From Phlyctochytrium arcticum (taxonomy: Eukaryota > Chytridiomycota > Chytridiomycetes > Chytridiales > Chytridiaceae): a DNA stretch of 64,000 nucleotides. The notes below the pieces were generated by a model. It ran no database searches and was not told the DNA's origin. It saw only the letters and a program-made list of their open reading frames with translations. The translations under genes were made by a program, and so were the position numbers. Positions 49,613 to 58,650 of this stretch are shown piece by piece (the stretch's first letter is position 1; every line of letters begins with the position of its first letter). The stretch is from assembly GCA_025602905.1 (NCBI GenBank), contig JAHLKI010000013.1, positions 558,001 through 622,000 on the forward strand, in the 5' to 3' direction.

Positions 49613-50130
49613 GTGGCTATATGCCAGCTATGTGCCAGCTATGTGCCAGCTATGTTCCAGCTATATGCCAGCTATTTGACCAGCTATATGCCAGCTATTT
49701 GACCAGCTATTTGACCAGCTATCCATCTCAGGTCGCTCCATCGAATATCGAGTCATCTTACAAATCACGAGTCATCTCCCTCCATTACTCATCGAGCCGA
49801 GCCGCCCCTCTCACGGGACTTCCTCACTACACCATATCCATCTCAAGTCGCTCCATCGAGCATCGAGTCAATCTTACAATTTTGTGTCATTCCTCTCCAT
49901 CAATCATCGAGTTGTTTCGCATTCCCTACGGGACTTCCGCTTACGTAAGCATCCTCTCTCATCTCCTCACATTCTATCCAAAAAAGCAACGACCCCCGGG
50001 GAGAATCGTTGCCCTCCTTCACAGAGGTACCAAGTTTCTCTTTTAGTGACCTTGGTTAAGACACTGTCTCGAATTTGAATCCAATCACTCCATTTCTAAT
50101 CGAGTTAGACTTTTTGAGGGTCGCCTTCCT
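49613..50130. repeat. Short tandem and dispersed repeats
   Basis: 49615-49720 is an array of CCAGCTAT units spaced 11-15 bases apart. From 49735 to about 50145 the blocks ATCGAG and CGGGACTTCC recur (the latter near 49816, 49929 and 50131). A frame through this region encodes only the repeat and is not a gene. Confidence 0.7.
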
Positions 50131-50734
50131 ACGGGACTTCCAATCCTTTTATAAACATTTTCTATTATCGATAAAAATCAATTCTCTTTTATCGATAAAA
50201 CTACACTTCGCAAACTTGCATTCTATAGAATCTCACCATTCAACTACTTCTCACTAATTGAAATGTTCCATTTTACCACTTTTCGTGCTAAAATTACTCT
50301 TTTCTTGTCAAAATCTTCCTAAATACACCCTTTTCACACTTTTTACCCTTTACTTTCTCATTTTTGGGTCACCACTTTTCGAAATTCTTTTTGTTTTTTA
50401 CAGTCCTCCCCCTTTTTTTTCACTTTCAAATACTGTTTTTTTTTTCCAATACCTCTTTTTAAATTCCGTCTAAAGTCGCTAACCCACTGACCCAATTTTT
50501 CTATCGAGTCAAATTTGAATACATATTCAAAATATTTACGTCTTCAATATATCTAGTACCAAAATGTTTTATACAAGCAAACATCGAGCGCACATTCTAT
50601 ACTCATTTTGGGTCAACACCTTTTTGCCACTTTCACTAACTAAAATGTTCCATTTATACCCGTTTTGTGAGTTTTTTAACCACACCAGTATAACCCGCAA
50701 AACTCGTCTCATCTCAACTCTATCCCTACAAAGT

Positions 50735-51450
50735 ATCGAGCTGACATTGTTCGCTTCTCTCCATTTTTTCCCCTCCATACATAGATGTACAGATGCAGTT
50801 TTGGCTGCCGGGAAAAAAAACACTTTTTAAATTTGTACAAGCTCTGTGAACTTTTTTTTTTTGGTTTTTTTTATTTTGACCCTAAATCTATCTGTACATC
50901 TGTACATCTGTACATTTTATATTATCTCTTCATAAAATACTCTTCATATAATATTCAATATTTTATTCTTTACTACATAATCACTCCATGTACAGATAAA
51001 AGTACAGATGAAGTACAGATACAAAACACTCTACATATATCCTTCTCTCACTCAACTCTATCTGTACGCCTACATCGCTTATCGAGCCGATATTGTTCGC
51101 TTCTCTCCATTTTTTTCCCTCCATACATAGATGTACAGATGTACAGATGTACAGATGCAGTTTTGGCTGCCGGGAAAAAAAACACTTTTTAAATTTGTAC
51201 AAGCTCTGTGAACTTTTTTTTTTTGGTTTTTTTTTATTTTGACCCTAAATCTATCTGTACATCTGTACATCTGTACATTTTATATTATCTCTTCATAAAA
51301 TACTCTTCATACAATATTCAATATATTATTCTTTACTACATAATCACTCCATGTACAGATAAAAGTACAGATGAAGTACAGATACAAAACACTCTACATA
51401 TATCCTTCTCTCACTCAACTCTATCTGTACGCCTACATCGCTTATCGAGC
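50735..51450. repeat. Direct duplication of about 350 bp with TGTACAGAT arrays
   Basis: 50735-51087 and about 51081-51450 are nearly identical. Each copy contains GTACAGAT units near its start and the inverted form ATCTGTAC (three units) about 110 bases later, then single units in direct orientation. The copies differ mostly by the number of 8-base units. They lie immediately downstream of the stop of the TV-Pol/helicase gene. Confidence 0.9.
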
Positions 51451-51463
51451 TCATACAATATTC

Positions 51464-53947
51464 TTACTCACCATCTATCGGTCGAGCGACGGTGATACTA
51501 ATTGGTGTCCCATTGTTACGATGTTTGCTTTTATAACTAATTTGGACAAACTTACGAATTGTCCTTGAGAATCCAATCTTTGACAATTCCCCACTGGCTT
51601 TTCTCCCAGCAAAACCCGAATCCACAAACTCTCGATACACCCTGAACAATACATCTACTGAAGTATCATATGTTTCCCCAACTTCAAAGTACAAGTCTGG
51701 TAATGGAGCGCCCTTACATTGTTCATCTGGGTGTTCCAATTTGGCATTTTTCCGGTATGCAATATTGCCTTCCAATAGCTCGTCTGCAAATAACTCGAGG
51801 GGGGTTTTCGCCCATATTTTCATATCATGTTTCTCTTCAGTTTCAGGAATGTTTCGTACATTAAAGGACGATAAATCTTTTTTCATGAGATAGGTGTAGA
51901 AATGGTCGGCGGTTTCATCTGTTAAGGTGGCAGCAAGTTCATTAAAGTATGAATGATTATTACGATGTACGCTGGATGTTCTCTTAACATAATATCGACG
52001 GTCCGTGTCTTCGATACGCATGCAATCATCATGGTTGGAAAGGAAACAAAGGTTCATGTAGTCATCAATCATGATAGGGTCGACACCTTTTTTCTCCATT
52101 TTTTGCCAGGCTTGGGTAACTTTGGATTTAATGATACTATTGGTGCGATAACCTCCAGAAAATGAAATTTCATCACCAAGGACAAAGATTTTGGCAGTGG
52201 AAAGCGAGGTGAATTGTCCCGTTAAGTCATCCAAATTGTTCAAATACAAATAATGGTCTCTTCCAATGATTTTTTCACCAAAAAATTCATACGGCATATT
52301 CTTACCAGTGCCTTGTTGACCATATGATATAAGCGCTGTTCTGTTCTTATCTGCGGGATGTTGTACAATTGAGGCTAACCAATTGATGTTATAATCAAAA
52401 TGTTCTTCCACCCCTCCATTTAATACAAATTTAAAATGATTCAGCAAGGGAAGAATCATTTCCTCGTCATATTCTACGAGTTGTTTCGCCTTAAATCCAC
52501 GGAAAAGGTTGAGTTCATGTCGAGGGATGTCCCCTACATAGGACGGGTTCATAACAATATTCTTAAATGTGAGTATATTTTCACTTGAATTCCAAAAGTC
52601 GAAAATTGGTTCAAGTTTTATACCCGGCCTTTTTCCATTTTTTCCCTTACTTTTCACCTCTATGTGAAAATGACTCAATGCATCTCTGGTGGGGAATTTT
52701 CCCCGAAGCAACCATGGTACTGATGGCGAATCTCTCCAGCAATAGAATACAGTGGATTCGTGTGTCACTTTTGCAAGAAAGTTATTGAGGTATGTGATTG
52801 CAAGGTATTTGCGTTTTTTGCCAACTGCATATATCTTGTTCAATTTTTTGACATTAAATGTGTCATTCTTTCCAATAGGATAAATCAATTTTTGAGCATT
52901 GTTTTCCTCATCCTCTTCATCGTCACTATCCTCTTCATCGTCACTATCCTCTTGTTCCTGTTCATTGAGATGAAGTTTTGTATAGAATTCCTCAGAAACC
53001 TTCATAGGTTTGATTGCGAGTTTTATTTGTAGATATGTATCCTGTTCAACAAACTGTGAACACTTTGATAACAATTCATCGCTAATCGGTTTGAGTGGGT
53101 TCTTCCGCACTTGCAATCCATCAAATGTAAGCACATCACTTGACAAGTTTTCATTAGTGAAGAATTCCCGCATTTTTTGAAGAGATTGATTTTCACATGT
53201 TTGCATAACCAGACTTAAGAAACTCCCTTCAAGATTTCCTTTGATAACTTTCTGTCGAGAAATGTTTAAATGTTTCCATAATTCGCTCCAAAATGTGGAG
53301 TTGCCTTCTTGAAGACTGGGGACTAACTCCCGATATAATGCAGAATGAATCTTTTTGAATCTGACACTTTTTGGTTTGCTATTGGCATTCAAAAGCATTG
53401 CTAAAACACCTTTTTTCGACTGTTTCTCTTCTTGTAAAATTTTCTCACGATATAGTATATATTCTTCCAACTCTGGGACGTCTATATTCGCTTGTTTTAG
53501 AATTTGATACATAATCGTAGGCATGCTATTCACTTGGTCAATATCATCGTAAAACTCTCCGCACAAATATGCTCTAACATCTCTCGGAAAAGATTGAAGT
53601 CCGATTCCATTCCGACAAAACATTCTACCGCTCTCATTGATGGAATATTTTGAATATGTATATTCTACTCGGAATTGATTCTTGCCAACGTGACAGTCTT
53701 TGTAATAACGTTTCAATTTTTGACGCACTTTGCTGTCTACATATTTGTTCCTCATAAGAATGTGAAGTCTATCTTCGTTGCACCACTCAATCAATGTTAC
53801 AATTGTCGGCATTTGCGCATTGTCAACAGGAAATAAACTATCGTCGTGTTTTATCTCTGTGGCATCAACATGTTTTTCAAGTGGAACAGGTTGTTCATCA
53901 TTGTCATCGTCGCTGTCTAGTTGCAATTGAAACATTTTTTCTGTCAT
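51464..53947 (-). CDS. TV-Pol-like polymerase fused to SF3 helicase
   Basis: One exon of 827 codons with AT-rich codon use. N-terminal half: FYDDIDQVNSMPTIMYQIL (about residue 133) is a polymerase motif A of the type seen in transposon-virus polymerases related to family A; KKGVLAMLLN fits motif B and DVLTFDGLQV (about 272) motif C. A repeated acidic linker (DSDDEEDSDDEEDEE) separates the halves. C-terminal half: Walker A GQQGTGKN (about 543-550), Walker B KIFVLGDEIS (about 592), and sensor motif LCFLSNHDD followed by DTDRRYYV, the layout of a superfamily 3 helicase of the DUF5906 kind. Such fusions are the replication proteins of transpovirons, some polinton-like viruses and related elements. 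The Walker Lys is followed by Asn rather than Ser/Thr, which also occurs in this branch. Polymerase activity is inference. Confidence 0.85.
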   Translation of the reverse strand: MTEKMFQLQLDSDDDNDEQPVPLEKHVDATEIKHDDSLFPVDNAQMPTIVTLIEWCNEDRLHILMRNKYVDSKVRQKLKRYYKDCHVGKNQFRVEYTYSKYSINESGRMFCRNGIGLQSFPRDVRAYLCGEFYDDIDQVNSMPTIMYQILKQANIDVPELEEYILYREKILQEEKQSKKGVLAMLLNANSKPKSVRFKKIHSALYRELVPSLQEGNSTFWSELWKHLNISRQKVIKGNLEGSFLSLVMQTCENQSLQKMREFFTNENLSSDVLTFDGLQVRKNPLKPISDELLSKCSQFVEQDTYLQIKLAIKPMKVSEEFYTKLHLNEQEQEDSDDEEDSDDEEDEENNAQKLIYPIGKNDTFNVKKLNKIYAVGKKRKYLAITYLNNFLAKVTHESTVFYCWRDSPSVPWLLRGKFPTRDALSHFHIEVKSKGKNGKRPGIKLEPIFDFWNSSENILTFKNIVMNPSYVGDIPRHELNLFRGFKAKQLVEYDEEMILPLLNHFKFVLNGGVEEHFDYNINWLASIVQHPADKNRTALISYGQQGTGKNMPYEFFGEKIIGRDHYLYLNNLDDLTGQFTSLSTAKIFVLGDEISFSGGYRTNSIIKSKVTQAWQKMEKKGVDPIMIDDYMNLCFLSNHDDCMRIEDTDRRYYVKRTSSVHRNNHSYFNELAATLTDETADHFYTYLMKKDLSSFNVRNIPETEEKHDMKIWAKTPLELFADELLEGNIAYRKNAKLEHPDEQCKGAPLPDLYFEVGETYDTSVDVLFRVYREFVDSGFAGRKASGELSKIGFSRTIRKFVQISYKSKHRNNGTPISITVARPIDGE

Positions 53948-54146
53948 TCTGAAATGTTGAACAACTTTCCTACTTATACAACAAGAGTTTTATTTCCTTA
54001 AATAACAATTAAACGCAACATCGACGTTTTGCTCATATTCAGTCATAACCTCGGAAGATGATTCTTCCAAACGCAAACAAATGTCACACTCAATTCATAT
54101 TTAAAAAGATACTAAAATAGTATAGCATTATTTTAATATTCTTGTA

Positions 54147-54332
54147 ATGGCCGGATCGAAAACCATCTACACAGCAGTTGTTACTTTTCTGGGACAAGAG
54201 ATAACTGTGGAAGCACGGAGCATTCGCCAATTGGCATTGAAACTCGGTGTGTCCCATCCAACAATCCATAAAATGCTGAAAAATCCCCAAACAACTAGAA
54301 TGAAGGCACGTATCAGCGAACGGCCTAAATGA
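54147..54332 (+). CDS. Small helix-turn-helix protein
   Basis: 61 codons. A helix-turn-helix is suggested by SIRQLALKLGVSHPTIHKML near residues 27-46. It is basic and the right size for a DNA-binding regulator. The stop overlaps the next start by 4 bases (ATGA at 54329-54332), a packing typical of viruses and not of the host genes. It is divergent from the helicase gene, so it may regulate the shared promoter at 53948-54146. This is inference. Confidence 0.6.
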   Translation: MAGSKTIYTAVVTFLGQEITVEARSIRQLALKLGVSHPTIHKMLKNPQTTRMKARISERPK

Positions 54333-54724
54333 TTAGAGTATATCCGCAAGCAATTCGTTCAAAACATAGAAAAAAAAAGAAGGCCCAATGTCAAATGGCT
54401 GATTTTTGTAAGAAACATGGCATTCTTGTCCAAACCGTTTCTGGAAAGGATGATTCTGGAAAGGATGATTTTTATGAGAAACGTGATATGTGTGTCGAAG
54501 AAGTTTATCCGGAATCGCTAAAAAGAGAGATTATGGATGAAATACTTGATAAATTTGATGAAGGAACGTTGACACACAGAGGGACACCGGTAACAAATCC
54601 CAAACAGGCGTATGCAATGGCACGTGCGATTGCCAAAAAGAAATGGCGGGAACGATTTATGTTACTAGTATTGAGAAACCCCGGTACAGCATTTTCTATT
54701 TATGGTGAATCATCATCTCGTTGA
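54329..54724 (+). CDS. Small basic protein with DUF6496-like motif
   Basis: 131 codons overlapping the previous ORF by 4 bases. The N-terminus is strongly basic (RSKHRKKKKAQ). The C-terminal part has DEGTLTHRGTPVTNPKQAYA followed by MARAIAKKKW, resembling the short G-T-L...V-T-x-x-K-Q-A-x-A-I-A motif of small proteins in phages, virophages and large DNA viruses. The role of these proteins is not established; they are often structural or DNA-associated. The assignment is from motif memory only. Confidence 0.55.
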   Translation: MIRVYPQAIRSKHRKKKKAQCQMADFCKKHGILVQTVSGKDDSGKDDFYEKRDMCVEEVYPESLKREIMDEILDKFDEGTLTHRGTPVTNPKQAYAMARAIAKKKWRERFMLLVLRNPGTAFSIYGESSSR

Positions 54725-54924
54725 ATTTTGAATGTTCCAAGTTTTAAATCTTTATATCTCATATGACATGGAAAGCACCGAACACGATTTTTTTTGTAAA
54801 GATTGTAAATTGTACAATCTGGATTGTCCCTTGAGAAATCTTTACAAACACGACATCCTTCTGGGACAATGGGAGTGCCATCTGTGTTAAACTTGACTTG
54901 ATATGGCGTTGAATAGATAGGCAT
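54700..54924 (-). CDS. Small zinc-ribbon-like protein
   Basis: 74 codons with CRVCKDFSRDNPDC and, after a short spacer, CFPCH, a C-x2-C...C-x2-C arrangement suited to one zinc ion. It overlaps the 3' end of the convergent small basic protein gene by 25 bases. The function is unknown. Confidence 0.5.
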   Translation of the reverse strand: MPIYSTPYQVKFNTDGTPIVPEGCRVCKDFSRDNPDCTIYNLYKKNRVRCFPCHMRYKDLKLGTFKIQRDDDSP

Positions 54925-55399
54925 TTCCTGTATAATATGGTATACTTAAAATAGTACAAAAGAGTTTAAATATAGCATGCACATCGGACATTATTGATCG
55001 TATGGTTTAAGGATACCAATAATAAACTTTTCCCTTTTTGAGGGTCAAGTCGTCCCATGTTGCGCCTCATTTCTCCATGTTGCGCCTCGTTTGAATGTTA
55101 TAAGGGAGGGTCTCCGGGCATCCCCCCCGGTATTTGAAGACCTTCCAGCACAGCCACATATTCTAACCCGCGCAGCTTTTTTCCCCATCAATGATCAACC
55201 TCAATTTTTTGAAGCTTTATTAGTCTAGAATCAGTTGTAGTGATTATTTAGGCTAGGCTAGAAGTCGTTTTTCAATATATCATTTCTCATCATTCTCACA
55301 TCATTCTTGCATCATATTATATCAATAAACGTTTAATCGATAAAATTTTTATTGTTATAAAAGGTATAGTATACTATACCGAACAAAATAGCTGGCAAC
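54925..55399. other. AT-rich spacer within the virus-like element
   Basis: It contains the direct repeat CCATGTTGCGCCTC at 55055-55068 and 55075-55088, and TAATCGATAAAA near 55335, a motif also present at about 50165 and 50192. A TATA-like GGTATAGTATACTATACC palindrome (about 55362-55379) lies just upstream of the recombinase ATG. Confidence 0.5.
55362..55379. promoter_or_regulatory. Palindrome upstream of recombinase, possible promoter or operator
   Basis: GGTATAGTATACTATACC is a perfect 18-bp palindrome ending 20 bases before the recombinase start codon. Either a TATA function or binding of a dimeric regulator would fit. Confidence 0.45.
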
Positions 55400-56404
55400 A
55401 TGTCTCTCATACAATTCCTAAACAATCAGGCAAAGTCTTTCAAAGCTGATAATAAAAAGGTCTTAGAGTACGAAAAACGAGGAATATTCAACAAAGATGT
55501 GTTTTTCGATATTGATGTAGTCAAAAGTCGCATCCAAGAAGTACACGGTGGAAATCTAGCAAAGAAATCTCTCGCTGATTATCTCGGCCTAGTTCGGCGT
55601 ATATTGAATAAAGCCGGTTATCAACACTGGGACTTACCGGAGGAAGAATTAAAAAATCTTGTCAAACGATACGATGTTTCCATTCACGAACTTCGCAACT
55701 CGACTCCGCGATATAATGGTCTTCCGCAACCCACGGACACCATAAATTATGAAGAGGTTGTAAAGAAGATGTTGGAAAAGTACGAATCGGTCGAATACAT
55801 TTATGATAAGCACGAACCAAGCCTTGAACAAATCGACGAATTACAAAATGTGATAATTGGTTTAGTGCCAGTTTTATTTTTCAATGTTCGAGCCAATTAT
55901 ATGACTTGGAAAAACTTTTATCACGAGAATGTTTCACGGTCAGCAGATAACATACTCATAGCGGACAATTGCGGAAATGTTACTCTTCTTTGGAATGAAC
56001 GGAAGCAGGATAGAATAAATGCTACTAAAAGAAAACGAGACGAATCGGTAGTCGATGATGAAGTTGTTGACACAAAATCATTCATTCAAGCGATGAGCAA
56101 ACTCCCGTATGATTCAATCAAAGGAGTAAACCCTGTCAAAATGGCGAGAATCTTGTCAAAGTTCTTTTGGCGATTTCGAAAGGATTCTGAATATATTTTT
56201 GTTGATAAAGAGGGTTTACCCTTCAACAAAAATACTTTCCGGAAACGGATAATTGAAGCAACCGGACACGGAATCGCTGAGTTAAGACGGGCACAGATTA
56301 CCTATATCAGAAAAGAACATCTCAGCAACGATGCGCGTCAATGGCTGGCTCTTCAATGTCATCATTCAAAAAGCGAAAACGACCTCTACAACAGAGATGC
56401 GTAG
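55400..56404 (+). CDS. Tyrosine recombinase (integrase)
   Basis: 334 codons without introns. The catalytic fold is indicated by an Arg in VLFFNVRANYM (about residue 163), a box II segment AELRRAQITYI (about 291-301) with the Arg-Arg pair, and CHHSKSENDLYNR at the C-terminus giving the second His and the nucleophile Tyr (about 330). The N-terminal part resembles the SAM-like core-binding domain (YLGLVRRILNKAGY). The usual first His of H-x-x-R is replaced by Glu, as happens in divergent recombinases. Such enzymes integrate virophages, polinton-like viruses and Crypton-type elements. The gene stops 16 bases before the convergent chromodomain gene. Confidence 0.8.
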   Translation: MSLIQFLNNQAKSFKADNKKVLEYEKRGIFNKDVFFDIDVVKSRIQEVHGGNLAKKSLADYLGLVRRILNKAGYQHWDLPEEELKNLVKRYDVSIHELRNSTPRYNGLPQPTDTINYEEVVKKMLEKYESVEYIYDKHEPSLEQIDELQNVIIGLVPVLFFNVRANYMTWKNFYHENVSRSADNILIADNCGNVTLLWNERKQDRINATKRKRDESVVDDEVVDTKSFIQAMSKLPYDSIKGVNPVKMARILSKFFWRFRKDSEYIFVDKEGLPFNKNTFRKRIIEATGHGIAELRRAQITYIRKEHLSNDARQWLALQCHHSKSENDLYNRDA

Positions 56405-56419
56405 ATAGAAAATAATATA

Positions 56420-56935
56420 TCATCTTGCTCCATCCTCGTATTCTTTTACCAAATCCATAACTTCTGTAAGATTGGAAAGCGTTTCCCATGTATCGTCTTT
56501 TGCAGTGTAACCTACCCACCGTACTTTGTAGTATTTTTTCCTTTTCACAATCTTTTTATCAACAATAAAGTCAACTTCATAGAATCCAGGCCTATTAACG
56601 CGCATAGATTCTCTTGTCGCTCTAGGTAGAGATTGTCGAGTTGGTTGAGGCTCCTCCTCTTCTTCTGCTGCTTCTTCTGGTGGTGTTATTAAATCATTTG
56701 GTACGGTTTCTTCTTCATCCTCAACATTGTCCTCATCATCTTCTTCAGCGTCACTCGATAATATGGGAGGAATTGGCAACAGGGAAGTCCTTGGAAATCT
56801 CCCATAAACAATTCCATTGTCCCCGGATATGCGATAAGACGGTACAAAATTCGGATATGTAGAATTAATTCTTTGAGATATTGTATAAATTTGTTTGTCC
56901 CAGAAACCGAGAAGACCAGGTTTTCGCACCACCAT
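56420..56935 (-). CDS. Chromodomain protein resembling a truncated retrovirus-like integrase C-terminus
   Basis: 171 codons from an ATG at 56935, with an in-frame TGA a few codons upstream. Residues 1-55 (VRKPGLLGFWDKQIYTISQR, then SYRISGDNGIVYGRF and RTSLLPIP) resemble the SH3-like DNA-binding domain at the end of Maverick/Polinton or Ginger-type DDE integrases. An acidic Glu-rich linker follows, then a chromodomain (FYEVDFIVDKK, KRKKYYKVRWVGYTAKDDTW). No catalytic DDE core is present, so either this is a stand-alone targeting protein or the 5' part was lost at the junction with the fibre-like ORF. Chromodomains in integrases steer insertion to methylated histone H3. Confidence 0.6.
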   Translation of the reverse strand: MVVRKPGLLGFWDKQIYTISQRINSTYPNFVPSYRISGDNGIVYGRFPRTSLLPIPPILSSDAEEDDEDNVEDEEETVPNDLITPPEEAAEEEEEPQPTRQSLPRATRESMRVNRPGFYEVDFIVDKKIVKRKKYYKVRWVGYTAKDDTWETLSNLTEVMDLVKEYEDGAR

Positions 56936-58194
56936 TCGAGTTCAACAGTTTTAACTCACATAGATTGTCCATCAAATACGACAGTGATACTTTAGAGATT
57001 GATGGGGGACAATTGAAAGTTAAGGAAAAAACTTTTGAGTTCCCAATGTATCGAGATGACGATACGGTAGGTATTGCTATAAAAACACCGCTATACATCT
57101 CCGAGCAAGGAATTTGTCTAAATGCAATACCACCTTTCACTACAAATGAAGAAGGTGCGCTAAAACTAAACATTGATGAAGACACGCTTGAAGTCAAAGA
57201 TGATAAACTTTTTGCGAAAGCACAAGATGCGACAAAACTTTTGAAAGGTGCTGGAGCAGTTTCTGTTTATACGGACCCGCTCGAAAGTCTTGAAGGGGCG
57301 ATTGTAAAATTAAACGTGGATGATGAAAATTTCCAACAGAGTGGGGGAAAACTTGCTTTTCGCTCCACGGGATTAGGAGAAATTCCATACGACTCAGGGC
57401 TCTCTTCATTAAGACGGAGCGATGCATTTGTTTATAATGAGACATTTCAACGATTAGAAGTTCCGCATGTATTTCTATCGCAGAATTTCTCACCAGATAG
57501 TGATGAAGCAGTGACAAGTTCATATGTTGAACAATTATACCAAGCGGGGTCTGGAGTTGATATATCAGCAAAGATAAATTCGAGTCGCGATATTTCTATA
57601 CGAACTGACGCAAGTTTGGCTATTGATGTTAATCAAAATTTGAGTGTGAATCCTAGTGCTTTTGTGAATAATCAAAGTATTCGAGTCAATAGTGAAGGAA
57701 AACTCACCAGTGGATTGCTTTTCCAGTCAATAAACAGCTTAGGCATTCGAAATGGTAATGAAGTATTCCTTGACTTACACACTGCAGGGAATCTTGAATT
57801 TGATGGCGAAGTTCTAACGGACACTCGAACATTCGGAAACGGCTTGCACGAGAATAGCAGCCACGAAGACAACTACACACTCGACCTCCCAAGTGCCATC
57901 CGCGCGCATCCGACCTTTCACGTCAGTAAACTGAAACCCTACATCGACCCCCAAGAGAACTTCCCCGATCGACGTGTTGACCCACGACCAGAACCACAAC
58001 TTCTCAACGACGAAGCTTACTACGAAGTTGAACGCATCGAAGCCCACCGCAAGTTCAGAAACCAACTCAAGTTTCTAGTCAAATGGAAAGGGTATCCATC
58101 CGAAGAAAACACGTACGAACCAACACAGAACTTCAAAGGACCTGCAGCCATTCAGATCCTTCGCGACTACAAGACCAAGAACAACATACGCTGA
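56881..58194 (+). CDS. Fibre-shaft-repeat protein fused to a Ty3/gypsy integrase tail
   Basis: A 437-codon frame that has no ATG at its 5' end (it opens after TAA at 56866 and the nominal start is TTG). Residues about 20-320 contain repeats of the adenovirus fibre-shaft type: DTLEIDGGQLKVKEKTFEF, ALKLNIDEDTLEVKDDKLFA, AIVKLNVDDENFQQSGGKL. From about 57840 the composition shifts abruptly and the frame continues as YTLDLPSAIRAHPTFHVSKL, then EVERIEAHRKFRNQLKFLV and WKGYPSEENTYEP, the C-terminus plus chromodomain of a chromovirus integrase. I read it as a 5'-truncated attachment protein joined by recombination to a retrotransposon end. Whether it is expressed is unknown. Confidence 0.7.
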   Translation: MYKFVCPRNREDQVFAPPFEFNSFNSHRLSIKYDSDTLEIDGGQLKVKEKTFEFPMYRDDDTVGIAIKTPLYISEQGICLNAIPPFTTNEEGALKLNIDEDTLEVKDDKLFAKAQDATKLLKGAGAVSVYTDPLESLEGAIVKLNVDDENFQQSGGKLAFRSTGLGEIPYDSGLSSLRRSDAFVYNETFQRLEVPHVFLSQNFSPDSDEAVTSSYVEQLYQAGSGVDISAKINSSRDISIRTDASLAIDVNQNLSVNPSAFVNNQSIRVNSEGKLTSGLLFQSINSLGIRNGNEVFLDLHTAGNLEFDGEVLTDTRTFGNGLHENSSHEDNYTLDLPSAIRAHPTFHVSKLKPYIDPQENFPDRRVDPRPEPQLLNDEAYYEVERIEAHRKFRNQLKFLVKWKGYPSEENTYEPTQNFKGPAAIQILRDYKTKNNIR

Positions 58195-58650
58195 CGCTCG
58201 CTCCTAAGTAGGGGAGTGTAACAAGCTGACTGCGCAATCACTTGTGAGTTTCAAGGCGCGTCGCGCAGCGCGTGCTGCGCAGTGTCTCGTGTCTTTTCTT
58301 TTCTTCACTGCCCAAAGTATATAGCGTACGGTAGTCCCCCTTCCCCCCGTAGCTTGACCGACAACTGCCCACAGAACTCTACTAGCTCATTTGTACATTA
58401 CACTGAACAACGTTATACTTTACCAATGGAACATCGTCCCTGCTAATCCTGTTATACGGTTCCTGGACCAATTACTCTCAACCTGCTAGGAACCTGTCAA
58501 GAAAGACATGTAACATCTTCCTATTAGCCCCTAACAATCCATAACCACCACCCATTAGACTTCTAAACTCTCCTAACCACTAAGTTCCCTAACGCACTCC
58601 CTAACCTTCCAAACTCCAAATCCCCAGAGGTGGCGCGAGTCTGGCGCGCC
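57840..58650 (+). mobile_element. 3' remnant of a Ty3/gypsy chromovirus with LTR
   Basis: Integrase tail and chromodomain (to the stop at 58194) are followed by a polypurine tract AAGTAGGGGAG and then TGTAACAAGC at 58217, the usual start of a chromovirus LTR. The LTR probably ends before the AT-rich sequence returns near 58680, but no clear CA end or target duplication was found. The 5' nine-tenths of the element are absent. Confidence 0.7.
58217..58650 (+). repeat. Putative 3' LTR (right end uncertain)
   Basis: It starts TGTAACA right after the polypurine tract, and contains GC-rich inverted stretches GCGCGTCGCGCAGCGCG (58256-58275) and a 9-bp stem GGTGGCGCG...CGCGCCACC (58627-58651). Confidence 0.5.

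Noticed and set aside
49588..50046. 152-codon plus-strand frame starting in the palindrome
   Set aside because: It encodes only the CCAGCTAT repeat and Ser/His-rich noncoding sequence.
50785..51495. Paired plus-strand frames with nearly identical proteins
   Set aside because: They are produced by the 350-bp duplication; hydrophobic Phe/Tyr runs come from A/T homopolymers.
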